Shown here: positions 6,870-14,176 of the stretch, piece after piece
How the letters are laid out: every line of letters begins with the position of its first letter
Numbering within the stretch: position 1 is the first letter of the stretch
Origin: F23-B02 sp963627445
Lineage (GTDB): Bacteria; Bacillota; Clostridia; Oscillospirales; Oscillospiraceae
Assembly (NCBI GenBank): GCA_963627445.1
Contig: CAVGBM010000050.1
Span: 1 to 19,651 of the forward strand
Length of the DNA: 19,651 nt
Direction: 5' to 3'
Program-made: the position numbers and the translations under genes
Notes under the pieces: model-generated
The model's input: only the letters and a program-made list of their open reading frames with translations
Databases searched by the model: none
What the model was told of the DNA's origin: nothing

Positions 6870-7811
6870 TTAGCGCATGCCTTTTTCGTAGGGGATGCCT
6901 TCGGCCTTCGGTGCTCGGGAGTTTTTCGAGGTGAGGGCGAGGACGAGAAGCGAGATGATGTAAGGCATCATATTGTACACGCCGCTCGGGATATTCAGTG
7001 CTGCAAGGAAGTCGAAGCCGGAGTAGACATTCGACAGCGCACGGAACATACCGAACAGGAGCGCCGCCCATGCGATGTGCTTGGGCTTCCACTGACCGAA
7101 GATCATGACCGCCAGAGCGAGGAAGCCGAAGCCCGCAACGCCGACCTCAAATTTCCACTGGCTGACGCCTGCGGTGATATACACAAGGCCGCCGAGGCCG
7201 CCGAGTGCGCCGGAGAGCAGCACGCCTGCCCAACGCATCTTGTAGACATCGATGCCGACGGAGGCCGCCGCCTGCGGATGCTCGCCGCATGCCATGAGCC
7301 GCAGACCGAAGCGGGTGCGATAGAGCATGAACGCAACGAGGAGCAGAGCAATGAGCGCCAGCAGCATGAACCAGTTGAACTCAAAGCTGCCGATGTTCAC
7401 GAGAAACGCCTTTTTCTGAGCGATATACTGGATCTCAGACGAGACATTGTCGGGATTTTCTGCGGTGTTTATGGCCTTGACGATGACCGTTGCAGCCGCA
7501 ACGCCGAGCATATTAAGCGCCGTGCCGATGATGGTCTGGTCGGCCTTGAAGTTTATACACGCCACCGCAAGCAGCGACGAGTACACAACGCCTGCGATGA
7601 TCGCCATCAAAACGGTGCAGACGATGAGCACAAACGGGGAAGCACCCTCGGGCATGTACTTCATCATGAGAGCACCGCCAAGTGCGCCGATGACCATGAT
7701 ACCCTCAAGACCGAGGTTGATGACACCCGAGTGCTCGGAAATGCAGCCGCCGAGAGCGACGAGGATGAGGACGGATGCGAATATCAAAGTATACTGAATA
7801 AGCAATAACAT
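6870..7811 (-). CDS. nupQ: Nucleoside ABC transporter permease, NupQ-like
   Basis: Inner-membrane permease of a BMP-type (CUT2-like) nucleoside importer. The 313 residues are mostly hydrophobic, with about 8-9 membrane segments and the family stretch GGCISEHSGVINLGLEGIM near the N-terminus, typical of the smaller permease (B. subtilis NupQ/YufQ, streptococcal PnrE). The ATG overlaps the nupP stop by one base (TAATG), with a strong AGGAGGTGA upstream inside the nupP 3' end. It is the last gene of the cluster. The assignment to nucleosides rests on family plus the neighbouring salvage genes; the exact substrate is not shown. Confidence 0.9.
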   Translation of the reverse strand: MLLLIQYTLIFASVLILVALGGCISEHSGVINLGLEGIMVIGALGGALMMKYMPEGASPFVLIVCTVLMAIIAGVVYSSLLAVACINFKADQTIIGTALNMLGVAAATVIVKAINTAENPDNVSSEIQYIAQKKAFLVNIGSFEFNWFMLLALIALLLVAFMLYRTRFGLRLMACGEHPQAAASVGIDVYKMRWAGVLLSGALGGLGGLVYITAGVSQWKFEVGVAGFGFLALAVMIFGQWKPKHIAWAALLFGMFRALSNVYSGFDFLAALNIPSGVYNMMPYIISLLVLALTSKNSRAPKAEGIPYEKGMR

Positions 7812-8959
7812 TACTCGTCACCTCCTACTGCATTTTCGGCTTCTTTCTCGATTGCAAGCTCAGCCTTGCGTTCCTCGGCCTTTGCGATGCGGGAGTTGAT
7901 AAACTCCCTGAGGAACAGAACAAAGCCGCAGAGATAAATGATTATCGAAGAGATAAGGTCGGAGATCTGCGAGCAGTACATCGTTTTGTCGACATAGCCG
8001 CCGCCGTTGGTGATGTGCTGGATGAAGAACGAGGACAGCAGCGAGCCGAGAGGATCGAGGCAGCCGAGGAAGGCTGCGGCGATGCCGTTAAAGCCCATGC
8101 CGGGGACAGATGACTGCGAGCACGACCACTGCTCCATGCCCGTCAGGTACAGCAGAGCTGCGCCCATACCGGCAAGACCGCCGCCGATTATCAGCGTGAC
8201 GATGATGTTCTGCTTTTCCTTCATGCCGCAGTATTTTGCGGCGTTTTTGTTGTTGCCGGTTGCCTTGAGCTCATAGCCGAACTTGGTCTTTTCCAGGATG
8301 ACCGCAATGACGATTGCGGCGAGGATGGCAAGCGGGATCGCGATGGTCACATACTGGTTGTTGCCGAACAGCTTATCCAGGCCCATCGTGGGGAGCAGGG
8401 CAGAGGAGTTGAAGCTGGCAAGATTGTTCGTATAGGGGCTGGTAGCCTCCTTGACATTGGTGAGCAGGATGTTCACCGTGTAAAGGCTGATCCAGTTGAG
8501 CATGATACCGGAGATAACCTCGTTGACATTGCAGTAGGCCTTCAGAACGCCGGAGAATGCGCCGAACAGAGCGCCCGCTGCGATAGCGAGCAAGAGGCAC
8601 ACATACCACGGACACTGCCATGCAAGACCTGCGTACAGGCAAGCGCCTGCGCCTGCGACATACTGACCGGCGACGCCGATGTTGAACAGGCCGACCTTGT
8701 ATGCAAACAGGATAGACAGCGAGCACATGACAAGCGGCGCTGCCTTGACGAGCGTACCGCCGAAGTATTTGGCTCTTGCCGGACCCTCGGGGTAGAAGAA
8801 GAAGTTCTTTATAACTGCGAGTATCGCCTTGCCTGCACCGGTGGGGTTAATGAACAGCAAGACTATGTAGCCGATGAAAACACCGAGTATGACACAGATG
8901 AGCGAGCACAGCAGCGACTGCACCGCGTTGTTTTTGAGCAGGGAGGATTTAGTTTTCAT
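7811..8959 (-). CDS. nupP: Nucleoside ABC transporter permease, NupP-like
   Basis: Second permease of the importer, the larger NupP/YufP type. The preferred start is the ATG at 8959 (382 residues, beginning MKTKSSLLKNN), preceded by GAGGTG at 7-base spacing. A longer reading to 9031 would run deep into nupO. About ten membrane segments are visible, with a hydrophilic stretch around residues 170-200 (LLTNVKEATSPYTNNLASFN, probably extracytoplasmic) and a charged C-terminal tail (AKAEERKAELAIEKEAENA) likely cytoplasmic. It overlaps nupO by 11 bases, so the two are translationally coupled. Confidence 0.9.
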   Translation of the reverse strand: MKTKSSLLKNNAVQSLLCSLICVILGVFIGYIVLLFINPTGAGKAILAVIKNFFFYPEGPARAKYFGGTLVKAAPLVMCSLSILFAYKVGLFNIGVAGQYVAGAGACLYAGLAWQCPWYVCLLLAIAAGALFGAFSGVLKAYCNVNEVISGIMLNWISLYTVNILLTNVKEATSPYTNNLASFNSSALLPTMGLDKLFGNNQYVTIAIPLAILAAIVIAVILEKTKFGYELKATGNNKNAAKYCGMKEKQNIIVTLIIGGGLAGMGAALLYLTGMEQWSCSQSSVPGMGFNGIAAAFLGCLDPLGSLLSSFFIQHITNGGGYVDKTMYCSQISDLISSIIIYLCGFVLFLREFINSRIAKAEERKAELAIEKEAENAVGGDE

Positions 8960-10496
8960 CGCGCACCTCACTTCTCTTTGCGCCGGCCATGTACAGGCCG
9001 AGCTCGTCTTCGGTGGTCTTCTTCGGGTCAAATTCGCCGACTATCTCGCCCTCGTACATGACGAGGATGCGGTCGGGGATATCCATGACCTCGTCAAGCT
9101 CGAGCGATATCAGCAGACACGCCTTGCCTGCGTCACGCTGAGCGATAAGCTGCTTGTGGATATATTCGATAGCGCCGACGTCGAGGCCGCGGGTCGGCTG
9201 AACGGCGACGAGCAGGTCGGGGCTCTTGTCGATCTCGCGGGCGATTATCGCCTTCTGCTGGTTGCCGCCGGACATGCTGCGGGCGGAGGTGACTGCACCC
9301 TGGCCGGAGCGGATATCGTACATTCCGATGAGCTTGTCGGCGTATTCACGGATGGCCTTGCGCTTTAAGAAGCCGGCCTTGTCGGTGAATTCGTCGCCGA
9401 AATAGGTCTGGAGAATGAGGTTATACTCCAGCGAGTAATCAAGCACCAGGCCGTGCTTGTGTCTGTCCTCGGGGATGTGGCTCATGCCGGAGGTGTTTCT
9501 CTTGCGTATCGAGGCGTTTGTTATATCCACGCCGTTGAGCTTCACAGAGCCCGACTTTGCATGCTCAAGGCCGGTTATGCCGTAAACGAGCTCGGTCTGG
9601 CCGTTGCCGTCGATGCCTGCGATGCAGACGATCTCGCCCTTGCGCACCTTGAACGACACATTCTTGACCGCATCGTTTTTGTGCAGCCTCGAAGCGACCG
9701 TGAGGTTTTCGACCTCGAGGACGACATCGCCGGGCTCGGCGGGCTTCTTGTCAACATGGAAGCTGACATTTCTGCCGACCATCATGGAGGAAAGCTCCTC
9801 GGCGGTGGTGTTCTTCGTCTCGACCGTGCCGACGCACTTGCCCTTGCGCAGAACCGTGCAGCGGTCGGAGACCGCCATGATCTCGTTGAGCTTGTGGGAG
9901 ATAAACAGAATGCTCTTGCCCTCGGCCGCGAGGTTTTTCATGATCTGCATGAGGTCGTCTATCTCCTGCGGGGTCAGAACTGCGGTCGGCTCGTCGAAAA
10001 TGAGTATCTCATTTTCGCGGTAGAGCATCTTGAGGATCTCGGTGCGCTGCTGCATGCCGACGGTGATATCCTCGATGATAGCGTCGGGCTCAACATGCAG
10101 GCCGTACTTTTCGCTAAGCTCGAGTATCCTTTTTCTTGCCTCGTCCTTTTTGAGAACACTAAGCTTGCTCGTCGGCTCGACGCCGAGGATGATGTTGTCA
10201 AGGACAGAGAAGCACTCGACCAGCTTAAAGTGCTGATGCACCATGCCGATGCCAAGCGCATTCGCGTCATTGGGGTCGTTTATCTTGACCTCAACGCCGT
10301 CTTTCTTGATGATGCCGTGCTCGGGCTGATACAGGCCGAAAAGCACGCTCATAAGCGTGGATTTGCCTGCGCCGTTTTCGCCGAGCAGGGCGTGGATCTC
10401 GCCTTTTTTCAGCTGCAGGGTAATGTTGTCGTTTGCGATTATACCGGGAAAAATCTTAGTGATGTTCAGCATTTCTATTGCAAACTGCTCATCCAA
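8949..10496 (-). CDS. nupO: Nucleoside ABC transporter ATP-binding protein, NupO-like
   Basis: Tandem-ATPase subunit of the importer, 515 residues. Domain 1 has Walker A GENGAGKST (39-47), the family-typical VGMQQR in place of LSGGQ (147-151) and Walker B ILIFDEP (164-170). Domain 2 has a degenerate Walker A (GIDGNGQTE, 294-302), signature MSGGNQQ (408-414) and a variant Walker B ending PTRGLD, as normal for RbsA/NupO-type ATPases where one site is weak. The start is a TTG at 10496 with GGAGG (10506-10510) 9 bases upstream. The first in-frame ATG is residue 9 and lacks such a site, so TTG is favoured. It is the first gene after the internal promoter. Confidence 0.93.
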   Translation of the reverse strand: MDEQFAIEMLNITKIFPGIIANDNITLQLKKGEIHALLGENGAGKSTLMSVLFGLYQPEHGIIKKDGVEVKINDPNDANALGIGMVHQHFKLVECFSVLDNIILGVEPTSKLSVLKKDEARKRILELSEKYGLHVEPDAIIEDITVGMQQRTEILKMLYRENEILIFDEPTAVLTPQEIDDLMQIMKNLAAEGKSILFISHKLNEIMAVSDRCTVLRKGKCVGTVETKNTTAEELSSMMVGRNVSFHVDKKPAEPGDVVLEVENLTVASRLHKNDAVKNVSFKVRKGEIVCIAGIDGNGQTELVYGITGLEHAKSGSVKLNGVDITNASIRKRNTSGMSHIPEDRHKHGLVLDYSLEYNLILQTYFGDEFTDKAGFLKRKAIREYADKLIGMYDIRSGQGAVTSARSMSGGNQQKAIIAREIDKSPDLLVAVQPTRGLDVGAIEYIHKQLIAQRDAGKACLLISLELDEVMDIPDRILVMYEGEIVGEFDPKKTTEDELGLYMAGAKRSEVRDEN

Positions 10497-10533
10497 GTTT
10501 ATCTGCCTCCCCCTGTTTTTTAATCATAGCAAC

Positions 10534-10562
10534 ATCATACTATATAAATTATTTAATTTCAA
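10534..10562 (-). promoter_or_regulatory. Internal promoter for nupOPQ
   Basis: On the minus strand TTGAAA (10557-10562), 17 bases, then TATGAT (10534-10539). It lies in an A+T-rich gap after the nupN terminator and about 35 bases before the nupO start codon, so it can drive nupOPQ independently of nupN. Confidence 0.75.
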
Positions 10563-10622
10563 ATTTTTTTGCGAAAAAATAGACAGGAAATAAAAATTGG
10601 CAGCGTTTCGGGGCAAAAAGAA

Positions 10623-10653
10623 AAGCCAGACAGGCTTTTGACCTGTCTGGCTT
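10623..10653 (-). terminator. Terminator between nupN and nupO
   Basis: A perfect 12-bp stem (AAGCCAGACAGG at 10623-10634 with CCTGTCTGGCTT at 10642-10653, 7-base loop) is followed on the minus strand by TTCTTTTTG. It lies 18 bases after the nupN stop. It should end most transcripts after the lipoprotein gene or act as a 3' stabilising stem. Confidence 0.92.
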
Positions 10654-10671
10654 AAGGTTTTAGGGTTTAAA

Positions 10672-11865
10672 TTACTTGATGGAGCCCTGATCACTGACGG
10701 TGGTGTGACCTGCGTCAACTGCGGGCATTGCGGTGGTGTCGTTGGAGACAGTGATGTCACCCTTGTGCATTGCAGCAACGAGTGCCTTGTAGTCGTCCTG
10801 AGTGAACTTGCCGTCTGCCCACTGAGTGCTCTCCATGGGGATCTGGACATAGTTCTCGGTCGGGTTGTCGGAAACGAGGCCGAGGGTGTCGATCTTGCCG
10901 CCGTAGTTATCCCAGTTGCCTGCGAAAACTTCGGTGAGCATGGTGTTAACGGTTGCTGCAAGGCCCTTCATAGCGGAAGTAACGGTCATGCCGTCGCCGT
11001 AGCCGCCGTCGATGATGCCCTTCTGGTCGACATCGACGCCGATGACCTTTGCGTTTACCTTTGCAGCTGCCTCAGCTGCGGAGGTGAAGATGCCGCCGCC
11101 GCAAGCGAAGACGACCTCGGTACCTGCGTTGTACCAGGTATCCATCTTTGCGGTGATGTCAGCGTCGCCGCTGAACTGGCCGCCGTAAACGTAGTTGATC
11201 TCGATCTTGGTGTCGAGCTCTACAGCAGCTGCATTTGCGCCCTGGACAAAGCCGAAGCCGTAACGGATAACTGCGGGAACTGCCATGCCGCCGAGGAAGC
11301 CGAGCTTGGTGTAGCCGAGCTTAACTGCTGCGTAACCGGCCATGTAGCCGCACAGCTCTTCCTGGTAAACAGCGCAGTAAACGTTCTTGTTGATGTGCTC
11401 AGCATTGTTTGCATCGATCAGGTCGGTGCGGTTGCCCTGGTCGTCGTGGTTGTAGAAGGAGTCATACAGATCCCACTCGGAAACATCGAGGCCGATGAAC
11501 TTAACGTCCTTGTAGGTGTCCTGGCAAACTGCGATGGTGCCTGCGAATGCGTAGCCGGGCATAACGATGACGTTGAAGCCGTCAGCAACAGCCTGGTCGA
11601 CCATCTCGATACGGGCAGCGGTGCTGTCTGCGGTGGGCTTGTAGTACTTGAACTCGACAGAGTTGGTGTCGCAGTAAGCCTTGCAAGCTTCGTAGGTGGT
11701 CTGGTTGAAGGACTGGTCGGTGATGTCGCCGTAGTCGGTGATCATTGCTACTTTATAAGCAGCAGTGTCGGGCTTGTCCGTCTCTTTGGAATCGTCATTG
11801 CCGCCGCAGGCGCAAAGAGCCAAGACCATGCACAGGGCAAGAAGCAGTGCTAGAAATCTTTTCAT
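10672..11865 (-). CDS. nupN: BMP-family nucleoside-binding lipoprotein, NupN-like
   Basis: Extracytoplasmic binding protein for the ABC importer, 397 residues. A lipoprotein signal peptide is clear: MKRF, a hydrophobic core, then the lipobox LCAC with C20 as the lipidated residue, followed by a Gly/Asp/Lys-rich linker. The mature part opens KVAMITDYGDITDQSFN (38-54), whose DQSFN is typical of the BMP/PnrA family, and continues as a two-lobe periplasmic-binding fold. GGAGG stands 8 bases before the ATG. It has its own strong promoter upstream and a terminator downstream. Homologues bind purine nucleosides, and deoD next door agrees, but the ligand is not shown by sequence. Confidence 0.93.
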   Translation of the reverse strand: MKRFLALLLALCMVLALCACGGNDDSKETDKPDTAAYKVAMITDYGDITDQSFNQTTYEACKAYCDTNSVEFKYYKPTADSTAARIEMVDQAVADGFNVIVMPGYAFAGTIAVCQDTYKDVKFIGLDVSEWDLYDSFYNHDDQGNRTDLIDANNAEHINKNVYCAVYQEELCGYMAGYAAVKLGYTKLGFLGGMAVPAVIRYGFGFVQGANAAAVELDTKIEINYVYGGQFSGDADITAKMDTWYNAGTEVVFACGGGIFTSAAEAAAKVNAKVIGVDVDQKGIIDGGYGDGMTVTSAMKGLAATVNTMLTEVFAGNWDNYGGKIDTLGLVSDNPTENYVQIPMESTQWADGKFTQDDYKALVAAMHKGDITVSNDTTAMPAVDAGHTTVSDQGSIK

Positions 11866-11938
11866 GATTTTTCCTCCGTATTATATTAATTTTTTGCGCG
11901 TACAATTTTGCGGATATGCTGTTGTGCACATCGTTGAT

Positions 11939-11967
11939 ATTATACCATTGTCGTGCCGAACAGGCAA
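11939..11967 (-). promoter_or_regulatory. Promoter of nupN
   Basis: On the minus strand TTGCCT (11962-11967), 17 bases, then a perfect TATAAT (11939-11944). The leader is about 65-70 bases and ends in GGAGG. The spacer and -35 box contain TGCC-GAACA-GGCA on the plus strand, a short dyad that might be an operator. Confidence 0.82.
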
Positions 11968-12004
11968 GCACTATTTGACATATTAGCTAAAAAAGTATGC
12001 CTTA

Positions 12005-12736
12005 TCAGCCGAGCTTGGCCATTTTGACGGCGGTATCCAGGGCGATTTCTATCATCTGGGTCAGCGAAAGCTGGCGCTCCTCGGACGAAAGAGCCTCACT
12101 GCGGTAAAGGTGATCGGATATCGTGCAGATGCACAGAGCGCGCTTACCGGCGCGGGCGGCGTTCATGTAAAGACCGGCTGCCTCCATCTCGACTGCCATA
12201 ACGCCCATGTCACGCCACTTGGCGCTGTCGTCGCAATTGGCAGGAGAGTAGAAATTATCAGACGACAGGATGTTTCCGACCTTCATGTCGATGCCCTTTT
12301 CCTTGGCCGCTTCCACGGCACTACTGAGCAGCGTGTAGTCTGCGATGGGGGCAAAGGTGCCGTTGAGCTCAAACTGATGAGCAAAGTTCGAGTCCGTGCA
12401 TGCGCCCTGACCGGCGACGATGTCCATGAGCTTGAGGTCGTCACGCATTGCGCCTGCCGAGCCTATGCGGATGATGTTGTCGACATCGTAGAAATTGTAC
12501 AGCTCCCAGCTGTAGATGCCGATTGCGGGGATGCCCATGCCGGAGGCCATGACGGTCACGGGAACACCCTTCCAAGTGCCGGTGTGACCCTGAATGCCGC
12601 GGACATTGTTCACGAGCACGGGGTTTTCCAAAAATGTCTCTGCGATGAACTTTGCGCGCAGCGGATCGCCGGGCATGAGCACGGTCTTTGCGATATCCTC
12701 CTTTTTGGCGGAGATATGCGGAGTGGGAATAGGCAT
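12005..12736 (-). CDS. deoD: Purine-nucleoside phosphorylase, DeoD type
   Basis: Cleaves purine (deoxy)nucleosides with phosphate to base and (deoxy)ribose-1-phosphate, in the cytoplasm. The preferred start is the ATG at 12736 (243 residues, MPIPTPHISAKK), with GGAGG 7 bases upstream; the frame extends further but through the promoter. Hexameric PNP motifs are present: MPGDPLRAKF, RIGSAGA, VEMEAAGLY (182-190) and SDHLYRSEALSSEERQ with the catalytic Asp (D208) and Arg (R221). It precedes nupN on the same strand with a 139-base gap holding the nupN promoter and no convincing terminator, so some read-through into nupN is likely. Confidence 0.96.
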   Translation of the reverse strand: MPIPTPHISAKKEDIAKTVLMPGDPLRAKFIAETFLENPVLVNNVRGIQGHTGTWKGVPVTVMASGMGIPAIGIYSWELYNFYDVDNIIRIGSAGAMRDDLKLMDIVAGQGACTDSNFAHQFELNGTFAPIADYTLLSSAVEAAKEKGIDMKVGNILSSDNFYSPANCDDSAKWRDMGVMAVEMEAAGLYMNAARAGKRALCICTISDHLYRSEALSSEERQLSLTQMIEIALDTAVKMAKLG

Positions 12737-12776
12737 AATAATTCCTCCTGTGTTTATTTTGTTTATTCTAAAGCAA

Positions 12777-12804
12777 ATTATAACAAACAAATTTCAAAAG
12801 TCAA
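12777..12804 (-). promoter_or_regulatory. Promoter of deoD
   Basis: On the minus strand TTGACT (12799-12804), 16 bases, then a perfect TATAAT (12777-12782), with a leader of about 35 bases ending in GGAGG. Its -35 box is one base from the -35 box of the divergent udk promoter. Confidence 0.82.
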
Positions 12805-12805
12805 A

Positions 12806-12834
12806 TTGCAAGACGCGATTATTTATGGTATCAT
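12806..12834 (+). promoter_or_regulatory. Promoter of udk-tdk
   Basis: TTGCAA (12806-12811), 17 bases, TATCAT (12829-12834), about 36 bases before the udk ATG. It is arranged back to back with the deoD promoter, so a single regulator or the sigma-factor footprint could link both. Confidence 0.75.
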
Positions 12835-12870
12835 CAAAATCAGATAAAAATTGACAGGGGTGTTTGAGGG

Positions 12871-13488
12871 ATGAACGACATAATCGTAATCGGTATTGCA
12901 GGCGGCACGGGCAGCGGAAAAACCACCATCACGCGCAAAATAATGCAGCATTTCGGCGGTGATGTGAGCGTTGTGTACCACGATAATTATTACAAGGCGC
13001 ATCATAACATGAGCTACGCTGAGCGCACGAAGCTCAATTATGACCATCCGGATGCATTTGACACGGACCTTTTGGTCGCCGACCTTAAGAAGCTGCGCAG
13101 GGGGGAGACTATCCAGTGCCCGGTTTATGACTACACGACCCATGACCGGTCGAGCAAGACCGTGACGGTGAAGCCCGCCAAGGTCATCGTTGTCGAGGGC
13201 ATACTCATTTTCCAGAGTGAAGAGCTGTGCAAGCTCATGGACATCAAAATTTACGTTGACACCGATGCCGATGTGCGCATCCTGCGCCGCATCGTGCGTG
13301 ATGTGCGCGACAGGGGCAGGAGCCTTGAAAGCGTCGTGAATCAGTATCTGACGACCGTAAAGCCCATGCACGAGCAGTTTGTCGAGCCGTCAAAGCGCAA
13401 GGCGGATATCATCATCCCCGAGGGCGGCCACAATCAGGTGGCGCTGGAGATGGTGCTCGAGCGGGTAAGAGCGCATATAACGAAGTAA
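12871..13488 (+). CDS. udk: Uridine/cytidine kinase
   Basis: Phosphorylates uridine and cytidine to UMP/CMP, the pyrimidine salvage step after uptake. The 205 residues match the usual size. GGTGSGKTT (11-19) is the P-loop, YHDNYYK (36-42) and NYDHPDAFD (56-64) line the nucleoside pocket, PVYDYTTHDR (84-93) and VVEGIL (107-112) are family blocks, and RIVRDVRDRGR is the lid region. AGGGG about 10 bases upstream is the likely ribosome binding site. It is first of two kinases on this transcript, with tdk 23 bases downstream, and divergent from deoD. Confidence 0.96.
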   Translation: MNDIIVIGIAGGTGSGKTTITRKIMQHFGGDVSVVYHDNYYKAHHNMSYAERTKLNYDHPDAFDTDLLVADLKKLRRGETIQCPVYDYTTHDRSSKTVTVKPAKVIVVEGILIFQSEELCKLMDIKIYVDTDADVRILRRIVRDVRDRGRSLESVVNQYLTTVKPMHEQFVEPSKRKADIIIPEGGHNQVALEMVLERVRAHITK

Positions 13489-13511
13489 TATATTTAATGT
13501 AGGAGAAAACT

Positions 13512-14105
13512 ATGGCTAAGCTGTATTTTAAATACGGTGCAATGGGCTCGTCAAAGTCTGCCCAGGCACTGATAACCCAATTTAACTATGAGGAGCTGGG
13601 CATGACCGTGTGGCTCATCAAGCCCAGCATCGACACCCGCGACGGCGCGGATATCATAAAAAGCCGCATCGGACTTGCCCGCAGCGCACAGATCATCACG
13701 CCCGAGCAGGATATCGTCAAGGAATATGCCAAGGCCGGCAGGCACGATGTCATAATCTCCGACGAGGCGCAGTTTTTCACGCCCGAGCAGATAGACCAGC
13801 TGCGTGAGCTTGTCGATTTTGAGGATATCCCCGTTTTGTGCTTCGGCCTGCGCACGGACTTTCTCACCCATGTGTTCCCAGGCTCAAAGCGCCTGCTTGA
13901 GCTTGCCGACTCCATAACCGAGATAAAGACCGTCTGCGCCTGCGGCAGAAAAGCCACCGTCAATGCGAGAATCGACGAAAACGGCAGAGTCATCACCCAC
14001 GGCGATCAGGTGTTCCTCGGCGGCAACGACAGCTATGTCGCCATGTGCCACCGCTGCTGGAAAAAGCGCATCCGCCAGCAGGAAGGCCAGACCTATATGT
14101 TTTAA
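13512..14105 (+). CDS. tdk: Thymidine kinase (type II)
   Basis: Phosphorylates thymidine and deoxyuridine for dTMP salvage. The 197-residue protein carries P-loop GAMGSSKS (9-16), DEAQF (84-88, with the catalytic Glu85), a GSKRLLELAD segment, and zinc-ribbon cysteines in VCACGRKA (C142, C144) and MCHRCWKK (C179, C182). The CxC spacing in the first pair resembles the Escherichia coli Tdk (CHCG) rather than the CxxC of Bacillus or human enzymes. AGGAG lies 7 bases before the ATG. The operon ends in a hairpin shared with the convergent GH2 gene. Confidence 0.96.
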   Translation: MAKLYFKYGAMGSSKSAQALITQFNYEELGMTVWLIKPSIDTRDGADIIKSRIGLARSAQIITPEQDIVKEYAKAGRHDVIISDEAQFFTPEQIDQLRELVDFEDIPVLCFGLRTDFLTHVFPGSKRLLELADSITEIKTVCACGRKATVNARIDENGRVITHGDQVFLGGNDSYVAMCHRCWKKRIRQQEGQTYMF

Positions 14106-14136
14106 AAAAATAGGATATCAGAAATATGCAAAAGAA

Positions 14137-14175
14137 ATATGTAAAGTCCCGTTCACCGAACGGGGCTTTACATAT
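14137..14175. terminator. Bidirectional terminator between tdk and GH2 gene
   Basis: Arms 14137-14154 and 14158-14175 form an 18-bp stem with one G-U pair and an ACC loop. The T-rich tail is better on the minus strand (TATTTCTTTT), so termination should be stronger for the GH2 transcript. The GH2 stop codon is only one base away. Confidence 0.82.
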
Positions 14176-14176
14176 C

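Noticed and set aside
6822..7808. 328-codon open frame on the plus strand
   Set aside because: Begins inside the terminator stem and is antisense to the NupQ-like permease; very rich in charged residues, as expected of a complement of a hydrophobic gene.
10705..11853. 382-codon open frame on the plus strand
   Set aside because: Complement of the BMP lipoprotein gene, which has a lipobox, ribosome binding site, promoter and terminator.
11866..11938. Purine riboswitch in the nupN leader
   Set aside because: The leader is under 75 bases and lacks the conserved loop sequences of purine aptamers; the deoD leader is shorter still.
11945..11967. PurR-box-like CCGAACA in the nupN promoter
   Set aside because: Only the core matches; the flanking A/T positions of the PurR box are absent and no second box at the usual spacing is seen.
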